Positions 47,572 to 56,700 of a stretch of DNA of 64,000 bases are shown one piece after another. The stretch comes from Candidatus Gastranaerophilales bacterium (GTDB lineage Bacteria > Cyanobacteriota > Vampirovibrionia > Gastranaerophilales > Gastranaerophilaceae). The stretch is from positions 248,001 through 312,000 of the forward strand of contig CAJUJH010000002.1 of NCBI GenBank assembly GCA_910586855.1, in the 5' to 3' direction. Within the stretch, counting starts at the first letter, position 1. Every line of letters starts with the position of its first letter. The notes beneath the pieces are model-generated. The model did not search any database and was not told the DNA's origin. It saw nothing but the letters and a program-made list of their open reading frames with translations. Made by a program: the position numbers and the translations under genes.

Positions 47572-48858
47572 ATGCAAGGCGAAGAATTAAAAAGAAATAT
47601 TTTATTTGTTATGCAAAATGGCTGTGCCAGTGCTGTTGGTGGCAGTGTGATTATTTCTTTTGATATAGCAAATTTATTATATAAAAATGACTACAATGTT
47701 ACTTGCTGCTATTACTCTAAGGATAAAAATAAAAAACCTGAATATTTACATAACAGCATTGATTTAATAAATTTACAGAATGATTTTGATGATTTTTCAG
47801 CCGGAGTTAATAATCTGGTTGAAAAAACCAAGCCTGATTTAATAATTTTTGTATTCCCGGGGCTTTATTTTAGAGCACGATTAGATGATAAATTTTCTTC
47901 AATTCCAAGAATTTTAATGTTTCATTCAAGACCAGATTTTTATTTTGCAGAAGGATTGGATGAAAAAGAGTTTGAGAAAATATATAAAAGTACTACGTCA
48001 CAAATTTTGTTTGAAAGTTTTTATGCTCTTTTACCTGATTTTATAAAAAAACAAAATGTGGTTTGCATACCAAACTATTATAGATGCCATGAATTGAGAA
48101 GAAATTTCAGTGCTGAACATAAAAAAATAGTTTACCTTTCAAGAGTTGATGCATGTAAGGGTGTGGATTTTTTAATAAAATCATTTGCAAAAGTCGCAAA
48201 AAAGTATCCTGAATGGAAAATTGATATTTGGGGACAATCTCAACCTGCTTATTATGTTAATGCCTTAAGGAGACTTGCAAGAATACATAAAGTAGATAAA
48301 CAGATTATTTTTAAGGGGATAACAAAAGAGCCTCTTGAAACGCTAACAAACTATGATTTTTGTGTTTTTCCTTCTATTTTTGAAGGGTTTGGTGTAGGAC
48401 TTGTTGAGGCACAAAGTGTAGGTTTGCCTGCCATTGGCAGAAAAGCTTGCAGTGGTGTTAATGAATTAATTATAGATGGCAAGAATGGCTTTTTATCGGA
48501 TGAAAATTATGACGATTTTGCAGCAAAGATAGAAGAATTAATAAATAATCAGGAATTAAGAACTCAGCTTGGACTTTATGCCTTAGAAAATGCAAAGCAG
48601 TATGATAAAACGCGCACGGATGCAATGTGGCTTAATGCAGTTAATAAAATTCTAGAAAATGGCAAAGAAGACAATGTTTTAAAAAATGAAAAAACAAAAT
48701 ATGGACTTTATCCTATTGATAAGATTATGGACAAATACTATTATGGCGGGTATACACCTTCTCAAAAGTTATTTTCTATAAAAAATCAGTTGTGTGGCGG
48801 GAAGAAGGCTAAGATTTTGTATATTCTTGGATTAAGATTTAAAATTTCCACAAAGTAA
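47572..48858 (+). CDS. GT4 glycosyltransferase
   Basis: The 428-residue GT-B enzyme has an N-terminal domain (NILFVMQNGCASAVGGSVII) and a donor domain with KIVYLSRVDACKGVDFLIKS and FPSIFEGFGVGLVEAQSVGL, the Ex7E motif. A linker of about 50 residues leads to the C-terminal tail KILYILGLRFKISTK, the motif shared by this cluster. Its ATG directly follows the upstream TAA. Confidence 0.9.
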   Translation: MQGEELKRNILFVMQNGCASAVGGSVIISFDIANLLYKNDYNVTCCYYSKDKNKKPEYLHNSIDLINLQNDFDDFSAGVNNLVEKTKPDLIIFVFPGLYFRARLDDKFSSIPRILMFHSRPDFYFAEGLDEKEFEKIYKSTTSQILFESFYALLPDFIKKQNVVCIPNYYRCHELRRNFSAEHKKIVYLSRVDACKGVDFLIKSFAKVAKKYPEWKIDIWGQSQPAYYVNALRRLARIHKVDKQIIFKGITKEPLETLTNYDFCVFPSIFEGFGVGLVEAQSVGLPAIGRKACSGVNELIIDGKNGFLSDENYDDFAAKIEELINNQELRTQLGLYALENAKQYDKTRTDAMWLNAVNKILENGKEDNVLKNEKTKYGLYPIDKIMDKYYYGGYTPSQKLFSIKNQLCGGKKAKILYILGLRFKISTK

Positions 48859-48873
48859 ATTATGGGAGAGGTA

Positions 48874-49809
48874 ATGGAAAAATTAGTTTCAATAGTTTTA
48901 CCTACGTACAATGGTGAGAAATATTTGGCGGATTCTATTGAATCTGTTATAAGCCAGACGTATAAAAATTGGGAATTAATTATAATAAATGACTGTTCAA
49001 CAGATAAAACTTTAGAAATAGCGCAAAGTTATGCTGCAAAAGATAACAGAATAAAGGTTTATTCAAATGATGAAAATTTAAAAGTGCCAAAAAGCTTAAA
49101 CCGAGGGTTTTCTTTAGCAAATGGAAAATATTTCACCTGGACATCTGATGATAATATGTATAAACCAAAAGCTATAGAATATATGGTCAATTATCTTGTT
49201 AATAATAATGATACCGATATGGCTTCCTGTGTTATGAGCTTGGTTAGCAATAATGGACAATTTGAAAAAGATAGTTCAAAACGGTGGGAAAGAAACCAGC
49301 TGGAACTTTGTAAAAGATGCAATATCGGCGCTTGTTTTATGTACACAAGAGAAATTGCGCTAAAAACCGGCGGATATGCAGAGAATATGTTTTGTGCCGA
49401 AGATTATGATTATTGGTGCAGGCTGGCATTAATCGGAAAAATTGCATATCTGGATGAAAATTTATACACATACAGAATTAACTCCCAAAGCCTTTCTGTT
49501 AAAAAAGAAAAACAAATGCTTGCAAGAACCCTTGATATAAGACTAAAGTATTTTTTGGGGTTTATGGAAAAATACAATGTGGCACCCAAAGAACAAATCA
49601 AATATATACTTGATGCATATAAAGAAAACAGGGAAAAACAATGGCTTGAACTTGGGGAGAAAATTGATAAAAAAGCTCTTTCAAGAGGGCTTGTTGTTGT
49701 GAATTTCAAATATTTTCTAACCAAAATTTTTTCAATGAAAAACAGAAAAAAGCATAAAATTATTACTATTTTAGGATTTAAGATTAAAATAAGAAGAAAG
49801 AAGAAATGA
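48874..49809 (+). CDS. GT2 glycosyltransferase
   Basis: The ATG at 48874 is favoured by GGGAG 5 nt before it over the ATG at 48862; 311 residues. The GT-A domain has VSIVLPTYNGEKYLADSIES, INDCSTDKT and a metal site TSDDN rather than the common DxD-D. AEDYDYWCRLALIGK is the acceptor-side motif. It ends IITILGFKIKIRRKKK, the shared tail. Its TGA overlaps the next ATG. Confidence 0.9.
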   Translation: MEKLVSIVLPTYNGEKYLADSIESVISQTYKNWELIIINDCSTDKTLEIAQSYAAKDNRIKVYSNDENLKVPKSLNRGFSLANGKYFTWTSDDNMYKPKAIEYMVNYLVNNNDTDMASCVMSLVSNNGQFEKDSSKRWERNQLELCKRCNIGACFMYTREIALKTGGYAENMFCAEDYDYWCRLALIGKIAYLDENLYTYRINSQSLSVKKEKQMLARTLDIRLKYFLGFMEKYNVAPKEQIKYILDAYKENREKQWLELGEKIDKKALSRGLVVVNFKYFLTKIFSMKNRKKHKIITILGFKIKIRRKKK

Positions 49810-50222
49810 TGGAAGATTTTTATGAAATAAATATACGCCAATACGGAGATGAGAGGGGCAAATTAACTACAATTGAAGGGTTAAACGATATCCCATTTGA
49901 AATAAAACGGGTTTATTATATTTCAAATGTTGGATTAGATAAAGATAGAGCCCATCATGCTCATAAAAATTCAAAAAGGGTGTTGAGTGCCATTCAAGGT
50001 TCTTGTAAGGCGACACTTTTTGATGGTAAAATAAAAAAAGAATTTATTCTTGATTCTATGACTAAGGGGGTTTATTTTAATAAGGCTGTTTGGTGCGAGT
50101 TATCTGAATTTAAAGATAATGCCATAGTTTTAGCACTTGCAGATGAAGTGTATGATGAAGCTGATTACATAAGAAGTTATGAAGAATATATTAAATTTTT
50201 AGATAAGCAAAAGGAAATATAA
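49806..50222 (+). CDS. FdtA/WxcM-like sugar-nucleotide 3,4-ketoisomerase
   Basis: A 138-residue cupin with DERGKLTTIEGLNDIPFEIK, RVYYISNV and the histidine-bearing RAHHAHKNSKRVLSAIQGSC, the FdtA/QdtA/WxcM signature. Known members convert dTDP-4-keto-6-deoxyglucose to a 3-keto sugar. Here the neighbours make UDP-linked 4-keto sugars, so it may act on that intermediate. It overlaps the upstream GT2 gene by 4 bp and is 2 bp from the 2-epimerase gene. Confidence 0.85.
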   Translation: MMEDFYEINIRQYGDERGKLTTIEGLNDIPFEIKRVYYISNVGLDKDRAHHAHKNSKRVLSAIQGSCKATLFDGKIKKEFILDSMTKGVYFNKAVWCELSEFKDNAIVLALADEVYDEADYIRSYEEYIKFLDKQKEI

Positions 50223-50224
50223 AA

Positions 50225-51334
50225 ATGAAGGTTGTGACACTTATCGGGACAAGACCGGAGATTATAAAACTTGCCCAGACAATAAAAGAATTGGATAAAT
50301 TTACAGAGCAAATAATAGTTCATACAGGGCAAAACTATGATTATGAACTTAATGAAATATTTTTTAAGGATTTAGATTTAAGAAAACCGGATTATTTTCT
50401 TGATGCTGCAGGGGAAACACCCGCAAAAACTGTTGCAAATGTAATTTCAAAATTTGATGATGTACTGGAAAAAGAAAAACCGGATGCGCTTTTATTATAT
50501 GGCGATACCAACTCTTGCCTTGCGGTAATTTCAGCTAAAAGACGAAAGATTCCAATTTTTCATATGGAAGCAGGAAATAGAAGTTTTGACCTCAATGTGC
50601 CAGAGGAGATAAACAGAAAGATTGTAGACCATCTTTCAGATATCAATATGGTTTTATGTGAGCATTCAAGAAAATATCTTGAAAATGAAGGCATACGTCC
50701 TGAAACTATTATAAAAACAGGTTCTTCAATGAAAGAATTATTTAAAACCTATGCTTTAAAAATAGAAAATTCCGATGTTCTTTCAAGGCTGAATTTATGC
50801 AAAAAAGAATATTTTATTGTAAGCTCCCACAGGGAAGAAGTTGTAGATAAGGAAGAAAACCTGAAAAGCCTTATAGAATCATTAAATGCACTTGTTGAAA
50901 AATATAATTATCCTGTTATTTTTTCAACCCATCCAAGGACTCAGAAAAAACTTGATAAAATTCAAAATTTAGATGTAAATCCTAAAATTTCATTTTTAAA
51001 ACCGTTAGGATTTTTTGATTATATTAATCTTCAAAAAAATGCCTTCTGCACATTGTCTGATTCAGGAACAATAACGGAAGAAAGCTCTATACTTGGCTTT
51101 CCTGCTGTTACAACAAGAAATGCGCATGAGCGCCCTGAAGGGAATGATGAAGGGACACTCATTATGTGCGGGTATAAGAAGGATAGAGTGCTTAAAGCTG
51201 TCGAAGTTGTAACTTCACAGGCAGCAAATTTTGAAATCATTAAAGATTATGAAGCTGAAAATGTATCCAGCAAAGTTGTAAGAATTATTTTAAGCTATAC
51301 TGATTATATTAATGAAAGAATTTGGAGAAAATAA
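50225..51334 (+). CDS. UDP-HexNAc 2-epimerase (CapG/WbvD type)
   Basis: The 369-residue GT-B-fold epimerase shows VVTLIGTRPEIIKLAQTIKE, HTGQNYDYEL, YGDTNSCLA, HMEAGNRSFD and SDSGTITEESSILGFPAV. In the CapG/WbvD branch it inverts C2 of a UDP-2-acetamido-2,6-dideoxy-L-sugar as the last step of UDP-L-FucNAc or UDP-L-QuiNAc synthesis. A CapE-like dehydratase and an RmlD-like reductase follow, which fits that branch rather than ManNAc synthesis. Confidence 0.9.
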   Translation: MKVVTLIGTRPEIIKLAQTIKELDKFTEQIIVHTGQNYDYELNEIFFKDLDLRKPDYFLDAAGETPAKTVANVISKFDDVLEKEKPDALLLYGDTNSCLAVISAKRRKIPIFHMEAGNRSFDLNVPEEINRKIVDHLSDINMVLCEHSRKYLENEGIRPETIIKTGSSMKELFKTYALKIENSDVLSRLNLCKKEYFIVSSHREEVVDKEENLKSLIESLNALVEKYNYPVIFSTHPRTQKKLDKIQNLDVNPKISFLKPLGFFDYINLQKNAFCTLSDSGTITEESSILGFPAVTTRNAHERPEGNDEGTLIMCGYKKDRVLKAVEVVTSQAANFEIIKDYEAENVSSKVVRIILSYTDYINERIWRK

Positions 51335-51378
51335 AACTTTAAGCTTTTTCGAAAAGATAATTAAAGGAGAGAATAAAA

Positions 51379-52416
51379 GTGTTTAAGAATAAAACGTTGT
51401 TAATAACAGGCGGTACAGGCTCATTTGGGCAGAAAATGCTTAAATTTTTTATAAATAATACTGATATTGAAAGGGTAAAAATCTTTTCAAGGGATGAAGA
51501 AAAACAAGATAGAATGCGGACAGTATTTAAGGATGAGCGCATAAAATATTATATTGGAGATGTAAGAAATTATAAAAGTATCAATGAAGCGATGGCAGGG
51601 GTAGATTATGTTTTCCATGCTGCTGCCCTAAAACAGGTGCCGTCTTGTGAATTTTATCCAATGGAAGCTGTTGCAACAAATGTTATAGGAGCAAGCAATG
51701 TTATTGATGCTGCCGTAAACAATAAAGTTAAAAATATTGTTGTTTTGTCGACAGATAAAGCTGTAAACCCCATTAATGCAATGGGTATGACGAAAGCTTT
51801 GATGGAAAAAATCATGGTAGCTAAATCAAGAAATGTTGACCCCGATTCAACCATTCTTTCTGCAACAAGATACGGCAATGTTATGGCAAGCAGAGGTTCA
51901 GTTATACCTTTATTTATTAAACAATGTAAAGAAGGTAAGCCGATAACTGTGACAGACCCTAATATGACAAGATTTCTAATGTCTTTGGAAGAATCTGTAC
52001 AGCTTGTTTTATTTGCTTTTAAAAATGCAAATACGGGTGATACTTTTGTTCAAAAGGCGCCGGCTTCAACAATCTATGACCTTGCACTTGCTATTAAGGA
52101 ACTTTTTAATCCTAAAACAGAAATTAAGGTTATAGGTACTAGACATGGGGAAAAAGCTCATGAAGTTTTAGTTGGCAGGGAAGAAATAGTGAAAGCTGTT
52201 GATATGGGGCATTTTTACAGAATCCCTGCTGATGGACGGGATTTGAACTATGATAAATATTTTGTTGAAGGCAATACCAGAATTGAAAAGTGTGAAGAAT
52301 ATACCTCTTTTAATACTCAAAGGCTTGATAAAGATGGAGTTATAGAACTTTTATTAAAGCTAGATTATATTCAAGAAGAGCTTAAGACAAAAGAATATAT
52401 TGGGGTTGCAAAATAA
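51379..52416 (+). CDS. CapE-like UDP-GlcNAc 4,6-dehydratase/5-epimerase
   Basis: The 345-residue SDR has the NAD(P) loop TGGTGSFG (about 10-17) and VFHAAALKQVP. At the catalytic site, STDKAVNPINAMGMTK has Met where most SDRs have Tyr, a trait of the CapE/FlaA1/PseB group. It forms the 4-keto-6-deoxy intermediate, with C5 inversion in CapE-like members. AAAGGAG lies upstream. Its stop overlaps the next start. Confidence 0.92.
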   Translation: MFKNKTLLITGGTGSFGQKMLKFFINNTDIERVKIFSRDEEKQDRMRTVFKDERIKYYIGDVRNYKSINEAMAGVDYVFHAAALKQVPSCEFYPMEAVATNVIGASNVIDAAVNNKVKNIVVLSTDKAVNPINAMGMTKALMEKIMVAKSRNVDPDSTILSATRYGNVMASRGSVIPLFIKQCKEGKPITVTDPNMTRFLMSLEESVQLVLFAFKNANTGDTFVQKAPASTIYDLALAIKELFNPKTEIKVIGTRHGEKAHEVLVGREEIVKAVDMGHFYRIPADGRDLNYDKYFVEGNTRIEKCEEYTSFNTQRLDKDGVIELLLKLDYIQEELKTKEYIGVAK

Positions 52417-53306
52417 TGCAAAGAAAAAAAGTTGCAATTTTAGGAGTTACAGGCATGCTGGGGTCTGCTCTTGAAAAAGAGTTTTCCTGCTACAAGGCTT
52501 GTTGCAGCTGTGTTTCTAAAGTAGAGACGGCTGGTATAGATTTTGATTTAATCAAGACAACAAGAGCTGAGCTTGATGCACAGAACTGTACAGTGGAAGC
52601 TATTGTAAAAATAATAGAAGGTGCAGAGTATGCTATAAACTGCATAGGTATAATTAAACCTTATATCCATGATAATGATTCGGCTGAAGTGCAGAGGGCA
52701 ATTGAGGTTAATGGACTCTTCCCGCATAAATTGGCTGCAGCTGCAAATAAAACCGGCACAAAAGTTATACAAATTGCAACAGATTGTGTGTTTGACGGGC
52801 TAAAAGGCAATTATACAGAGGATGATAAACATAATGCAATTGATGTATACGGCAAGACAAAAAGTCTTGGAGAGGTTTCAGCTGATAATTTTTTAAATTT
52901 AAGATGCTCAATTATAGGGCGTGAGAAAAAATCTTATCTTTCTTTGCTGGAATGGTTTTTAAATCAGCCGAAAGGCGCTAAGCTGAATGGGTTTAAAAAT
53001 CATTTTTGGAATGGCGTTACAACCAACGCCTTTGCTAAAATATGCAGAGGCATAATTGAAAATGATGCCTTTAAAGCGGGTTTGCAGCATATTGTCGCGG
53101 CGGATTCACCATCTAAAGCTGAAATGCTCCATATTTTTAAGGAAGTTTTTAATCGTTCTGATATCATAATTAATGATATAGATGCTGAAATTGCAATAAA
53201 TAGGACGTTAGCAACAAATGATGATGTAAAAAACGCCTATTTATGGCGCATTGCAGGATATGAAAATATTCCAACCGTAAAGGAGATGATTGAGGAACTT
53301 GCTTAA
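52416..53306 (+). CDS. RmlD-like sugar-nucleotide 4-reductase
   Basis: A 296-residue extended SDR with GVTGMLGSAL (about 9-18), CIGIIKPY, ATDCVFDG and the catalytic YGKTKSLGE. It would reduce the 4-keto group made by the CapE-like enzyme. CapF of the FucNAc route is longer and carries a C-terminal cupin; that domain is absent here, which points to the WbvR-type reductase of the L-RhaNAc/L-QuiNAc route, or to supply of the cupin by the separate FdtA-like protein. Confidence 0.88.
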   Translation: MQRKKVAILGVTGMLGSALEKEFSCYKACCSCVSKVETAGIDFDLIKTTRAELDAQNCTVEAIVKIIEGAEYAINCIGIIKPYIHDNDSAEVQRAIEVNGLFPHKLAAAANKTGTKVIQIATDCVFDGLKGNYTEDDKHNAIDVYGKTKSLGEVSADNFLNLRCSIIGREKKSYLSLLEWFLNQPKGAKLNGFKNHFWNGVTTNAFAKICRGIIENDAFKAGLQHIVAADSPSKAEMLHIFKEVFNRSDIIINDIDAEIAINRTLATNDDVKNAYLWRIAGYENIPTVKEMIEELA

Positions 53307-54188
53307 GTGCCCAAGATTTCAGTCATAACGCCTGCTTACAATAGGGCTGATATGTTAAAAGAAACAATAGAGAGTGTTTTAGCCCAAACGTATGAAGATT
53401 TTGAATACATAATTGTGGATGATGGCTCAACAGATGCTACAAAGGAACTTGTTACAAGATATTTAGATGATTCAAGAGTTGAATATTTTTACCATGAAAA
53501 TATTGGAGAACCCAAGACCGTAAACCGCGGGTATAGCTTATCAAAAGGGGAATATACGATTGTTGTAAATTCTGATGACCCTTTATATGATAAAGATTAT
53601 TTTAAAAAAGCGGTTGAAACTTTTGAAACAGAGACTGATATTTTGGCTGTTTATCCAAATTGGGTTGAAATTGATGAAAATTCAAATGAACTAAGTAAGG
53701 TAAAGGATAAGCAGTTTGATTTTTTAGGGCTTTCAGTAACAGGCGGGCTGATGATTGGACCCGGTATGATAATTAAACACAGTGCACTTGAGGCTATCGG
53801 TTTTCGTGATGAATCTGTGAAATACACTGGTGATTTATCCATCACTTTTCAAATCGCAAGGCTTGGCAGAATAAAACATCTTGAAATATTTGGTGCAACA
53901 CACAGGCGCCATAAAGGATGCCTTCAAAATACAGCACCTCAGGAAGATATTGCAAAAGAACTTTTAGAATTGTATTTAAAAGTATTTAGGGATGATAAAA
54001 GAAATATTCCGCCTGAAATATTAAGACATAGAAAGAAAATATTAAAAACCGCACTTTATATGTACTGCGCTTATGCTAAAAACCCTCTCAAATATTCGGA
54101 TTTGTTTTGTTATAAAGCATTATTTAATGACGTTTTTGACAAGATTTATTTTTATTTTTCAATGAAAAAAAGAGGATATGCAGCATAA
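53307..54188 (+). CDS. GT2 glycosyltransferase
   Basis: The GTG start at 53307 follows the previous TAA directly; 293 residues. ISVITPAYNRADMLKETIES, VDDGSTDAT and the VNSDDP metal site identify a GT-A enzyme. A conserved acceptor-side segment reads FRDESVKYTGDLSITFQIAR. The C-terminus is helical and basic. It closes the first tight run of the cluster; a 93-bp gap follows. Confidence 0.9.
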   Translation: MPKISVITPAYNRADMLKETIESVLAQTYEDFEYIIVDDGSTDATKELVTRYLDDSRVEYFYHENIGEPKTVNRGYSLSKGEYTIVVNSDDPLYDKDYFKKAVETFETETDILAVYPNWVEIDENSNELSKVKDKQFDFLGLSVTGGLMIGPGMIIKHSALEAIGFRDESVKYTGDLSITFQIARLGRIKHLEIFGATHRRHKGCLQNTAPQEDIAKELLELYLKVFRDDKRNIPPEILRHRKKILKTALYMYCAYAKNPLKYSDLFCYKALFNDVFDKIYFYFSMKKRGYAA

Positions 54189-54281
54189 GGTTTGAAAATA
54201 AACTTTACATATTGATATGCAAAGTAGCATAAAAAAAGCCTTTGCTGTAGAATTTAATAAAGTATTAAAGAAAATGGATTT

Positions 54282-55154
54282 ATGAATATTAAGTATTATA
54301 GTAGAGAAGAAATAGTAGAAGCTTGCGAAGGATTTATAAATCCCTGCAATATACTTGTAGACGTTGGGTGCGGGATTCGTCCTTATATTTATTCAAATAG
54401 CAAGTTTCATGTTTGTATTGAACCATTTAAAGAATATATCAATATTGCAAAGTCTGTATTTAAAGATTTGAATATGTTGTTTTTAAATAATTATGCATTG
54501 GAGGGATTGAGACAATTTCCTGATAAATCTGTTGATACTGTTATAATGATTGATTTAATTGAACATCTTACCAAAGAAGATGGGTATGCATTATTACAGG
54601 AAGCAGATAGAATCACAAAAAAACAAATTGTGGTATTTACCCCTTTAGGGTATTTGTCAAATCATAGAGAAGGCAATGATGCCTGGGGTTTAAACGGACA
54701 AGAAATGCAGGAGCATAAATCCGGGTGGCTTCCTGAAGATTTTGGTGAGGATTGGGAATTTCACATATGTAAGGATTATCATATTATTGATGATATAAAT
54801 ATATCAAAAGAAAGAACTCATGGATGTCTTTGGGCAGTAAAAAATAAAAATATTAAAGATGAATTGGATTCCAAAACGCCGGAGTTTGTTGTTGCGGCTT
54901 CTGAATTTATAAAAGAAATGCAAACAAAAAAAATGACTGAAAGGTTTGCAAGATTTGCACCCAAATATGTTAAAGAACTTTTTGTGTATAAAATTAAAAA
55001 AATATTGATTAATTGTAATTTATCTAAAAAAATAAGAAAAATCAAAAGAAATGAAATTGCAAACAGATTTGAATATATTAAAAAATATTATACAAGTCTT
55101 GCTTTTGGGCTTGAAATTGAAAACCCGAATTTAATTACCCCCCCCCCCCAATAA
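54282..55154 (+). CDS. Class I SAM-dependent methyltransferase with terminal poly-C tract
   Basis: A 290-residue protein with the SAM site LVDVGCGIRPYIYS (about 26-39), a following acidic CIEPFKEY, and VDTVIMIDLIEHLTKEDGYA. Methylation of a sugar in the surface glycan is likely from context. The last codons fall in a run of 12 C (55138-55149) that gives TPPPQ before the stop. One more C or two fewer would replace this with about 38 extra residues; one fewer gives another short end. The body of the enzyme is unaffected. Confidence 0.88.
   Translation: MNIKYYSREEIVEACEGFINPCNILVDVGCGIRPYIYSNSKFHVCIEPFKEYINIAKSVFKDLNMLFLNNYALEGLRQFPDKSVDTVIMIDLIEHLTKEDGYALLQEADRITKKQIVVFTPLGYLSNHREGNDAWGLNGQEMQEHKSGWLPEDFGEDWEFHICKDYHIIDDINISKERTHGCLWAVKNKNIKDELDSKTPEFVVAASEFIKEMQTKKMTERFARFAPKYVKELFVYKIKKILINCNLSKKIRKIKRNEIANRFEYIKKYYTSLAFGLEIENPNLITPPPQ
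55138..55149 (+). repeat. Poly-C tract (12 C), candidate phase-variation site
   Basis: A 12-base C run in a genome of about one-third G+C, inside the last codons of the methyltransferase gene. Runs of this length are prone to slipped-strand mispairing. Confidence 0.8.
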
Positions 55155-55200
55155 GAAATAGTCTTTTTAATTTTAAAAAATTCAATATTAAAATGTTTCA

Positions 55201-55238
55201 AACTTCCTTTGGATTTAATTTTTCAAAGGAAGTTTTGC
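55201..55238 (+). terminator. Hairpin with T-run, terminator-like
   Basis: AACTTCCTTTG (55201-55211) and CAAAGGAAGTT (55224-55234) form a perfect 11-bp stem followed by TTG. A similar hairpin with near-identical flanks lies at 57778-57820. Confidence 0.6.
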
Positions 55239-55279
55239 TGTGTTTAAAAACAATTTAAGAATCAACAAGGAGATAAGCA

Positions 55280-55852
55280 ATGGGAATTTTTGAATTTTTA
55301 AATAAAGATAAAAAACAAGATATTTCGCTGTCTATTGTAAAATGTGCACAACTACCACAAGCAGAGTATTTAAAGACCTTAATTGAGACCTGTGGTTATA
55401 AAAAATATTTAGAATTAGGTGTGTATTTCGGGACTACTTATAATTATGTGAAAAAATATTGTGAAGTTGCCCATGCTGTAGATATTGAATTTAAAGATTT
55501 TATCAATAAAGACAGCTTTTTTCATATGACAACTGATGAGTTTTTTAAACAAAATAAAAACATGTATGATTTGATATTTATTGATGCTTGTCATGAATTT
55601 GGACAGGTAAAAAAAGATTTTGATAATTCTTTAAAAGTCTTAAATCCTGGCGGAGTTATTGTATTGCATGATACCGACCCATATTGTATTGAATATACTG
55701 CGAAAAACAGGTGTTCCGATTGTTATAAAATGAACAATTATTTAAGTCAAATTAAAGAGGTAAACTACTTAACTCTACCAATGACTGAAACAGGACTATC
55801 ACTAGTTCAAAGAAAATGTGATTTACGGCATATAAAATTTTGTAAAGATTAG
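55280..55852 (+). CDS. Class I SAM-dependent methyltransferase (Methyltransf_24-like)
   Basis: A 190-residue protein with KYLELGVYFGTTYNYVKKYC (SAM motif I), AVDIEFKDF (motif II), YDLIFIDACHEFGQVKKDFD and GGVIVLHDTDPY, typical of small O-methyltransferases acting on sugars or aminoglycoside-like acceptors. AGGAGAT lies 8 nt before the ATG. It follows the hairpin and begins a new run of co-linear genes. Confidence 0.88.
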   Translation: MGIFEFLNKDKKQDISLSIVKCAQLPQAEYLKTLIETCGYKKYLELGVYFGTTYNYVKKYCEVAHAVDIEFKDFINKDSFFHMTTDEFFKQNKNMYDLIFIDACHEFGQVKKDFDNSLKVLNPGGVIVLHDTDPYCIEYTAKNRCSDCYKMNNYLSQIKEVNYLTLPMTETGLSLVQRKCDLRHIKFCKD

Positions 55853-55863
55853 GGGATTATTGA

Positions 55864-56700
55864 ATGATATATCTTAATTGTGAAGTAAAAAGCGGACTTG
55901 GGGAAGATACCTTTTGGACGTGGTTTGAAAGAGAATTTAAAGATGGCTGTTGTTTTGAAGTGCCAAAAAAATTGAATGATGATGACATATTACTTCGTTA
56001 TTCTACACTCGGGTTTTTACCTATTGAAGGTAAACAAATAGCATATTGTCTTGAGCTTTTGCCGCAAATGAAAGAGCTTTTCGGGCTTGATATGTGGGAT
56101 GAAAAATTAAAGAAGGTCAATGAATGTGCAAGATATTCAACATATCGTGTTGTTGCAACAGAAGAATCCGTGAAAGATTATGAAAAATACGGCGCTGTTG
56201 ATGTTATTCCAATTGGTGTGGATACAGAAGTTTATAAACCCCTCAATGATAAAGAAAATTTAAGAAAGAAATACAATCTTCCTCTTGATAAAAAAATAGC
56301 AGCTTGGATTGGAACTTGTCATCCTATGAAAGGCTATGACAGACTTTTGCAATATGCTGCAGATAATCCCGATATACATTTTATTGCAATTTGGAAATGG
56401 GAGATGGAAGCAACAAGAATGGAAGGTGCGTCCAATTTTGTGCAAATTCCGCAGGTGCAAATTAATGAATTGTTGAATGCTGCAGATTTCTTTATTTCAA
56501 CGAGCTATTTAAATTCATTCTATATGGCAGAATGGGAAGCTATGGCATCAGATATCCCATTTGTGCTTCTTGGTGATAACAAAAGAGAATTTATTCCTCA
56601 GGAACATCCAAGAAATGATATTTTTGAAAAAGGTTGGGATAGAGCTTCTTGCAAAAAGAAATGGGAAAAATATTTTTCTGAAAGAGGTGTAAAATGGTAA
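55864..56700 (+). CDS. GT4-like glycosyltransferase
   Basis: A compact 278-residue GT-B protein with RYSTYRVVATEESVKDYEKY, VIPIGVDTEVYKPLNDKENL, IAAWIGTCHPMKGYDRLLQY and the donor-site STSYLNSFYMAEWEAMASDI (ExxxxxxE). It is shorter than most GT4 enzymes, mainly in the N-terminal half. Its last codons overlap the next gene by 7 bp. Confidence 0.82.
   Translation: MIYLNCEVKSGLGEDTFWTWFEREFKDGCCFEVPKKLNDDDILLRYSTLGFLPIEGKQIAYCLELLPQMKELFGLDMWDEKLKKVNECARYSTYRVVATEESVKDYEKYGAVDVIPIGVDTEVYKPLNDKENLRKKYNLPLDKKIAAWIGTCHPMKGYDRLLQYAADNPDIHFIAIWKWEMEATRMEGASNFVQIPQVQINELLNAADFFISTSYLNSFYMAEWEAMASDIPFVLLGDNKREFIPQEHPRNDIFEKGWDRASCKKKWEKYFSERGVKW

Noticed and set aside
50225-51334. UDP-GlcNAc to ManNAc 2-epimerase (WecB)
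   Set aside because: The family is shared, but the adjacent CapE-like and RmlD-like genes favour the deoxy-sugar branch; no ManNAc-using dehydrogenase is present.
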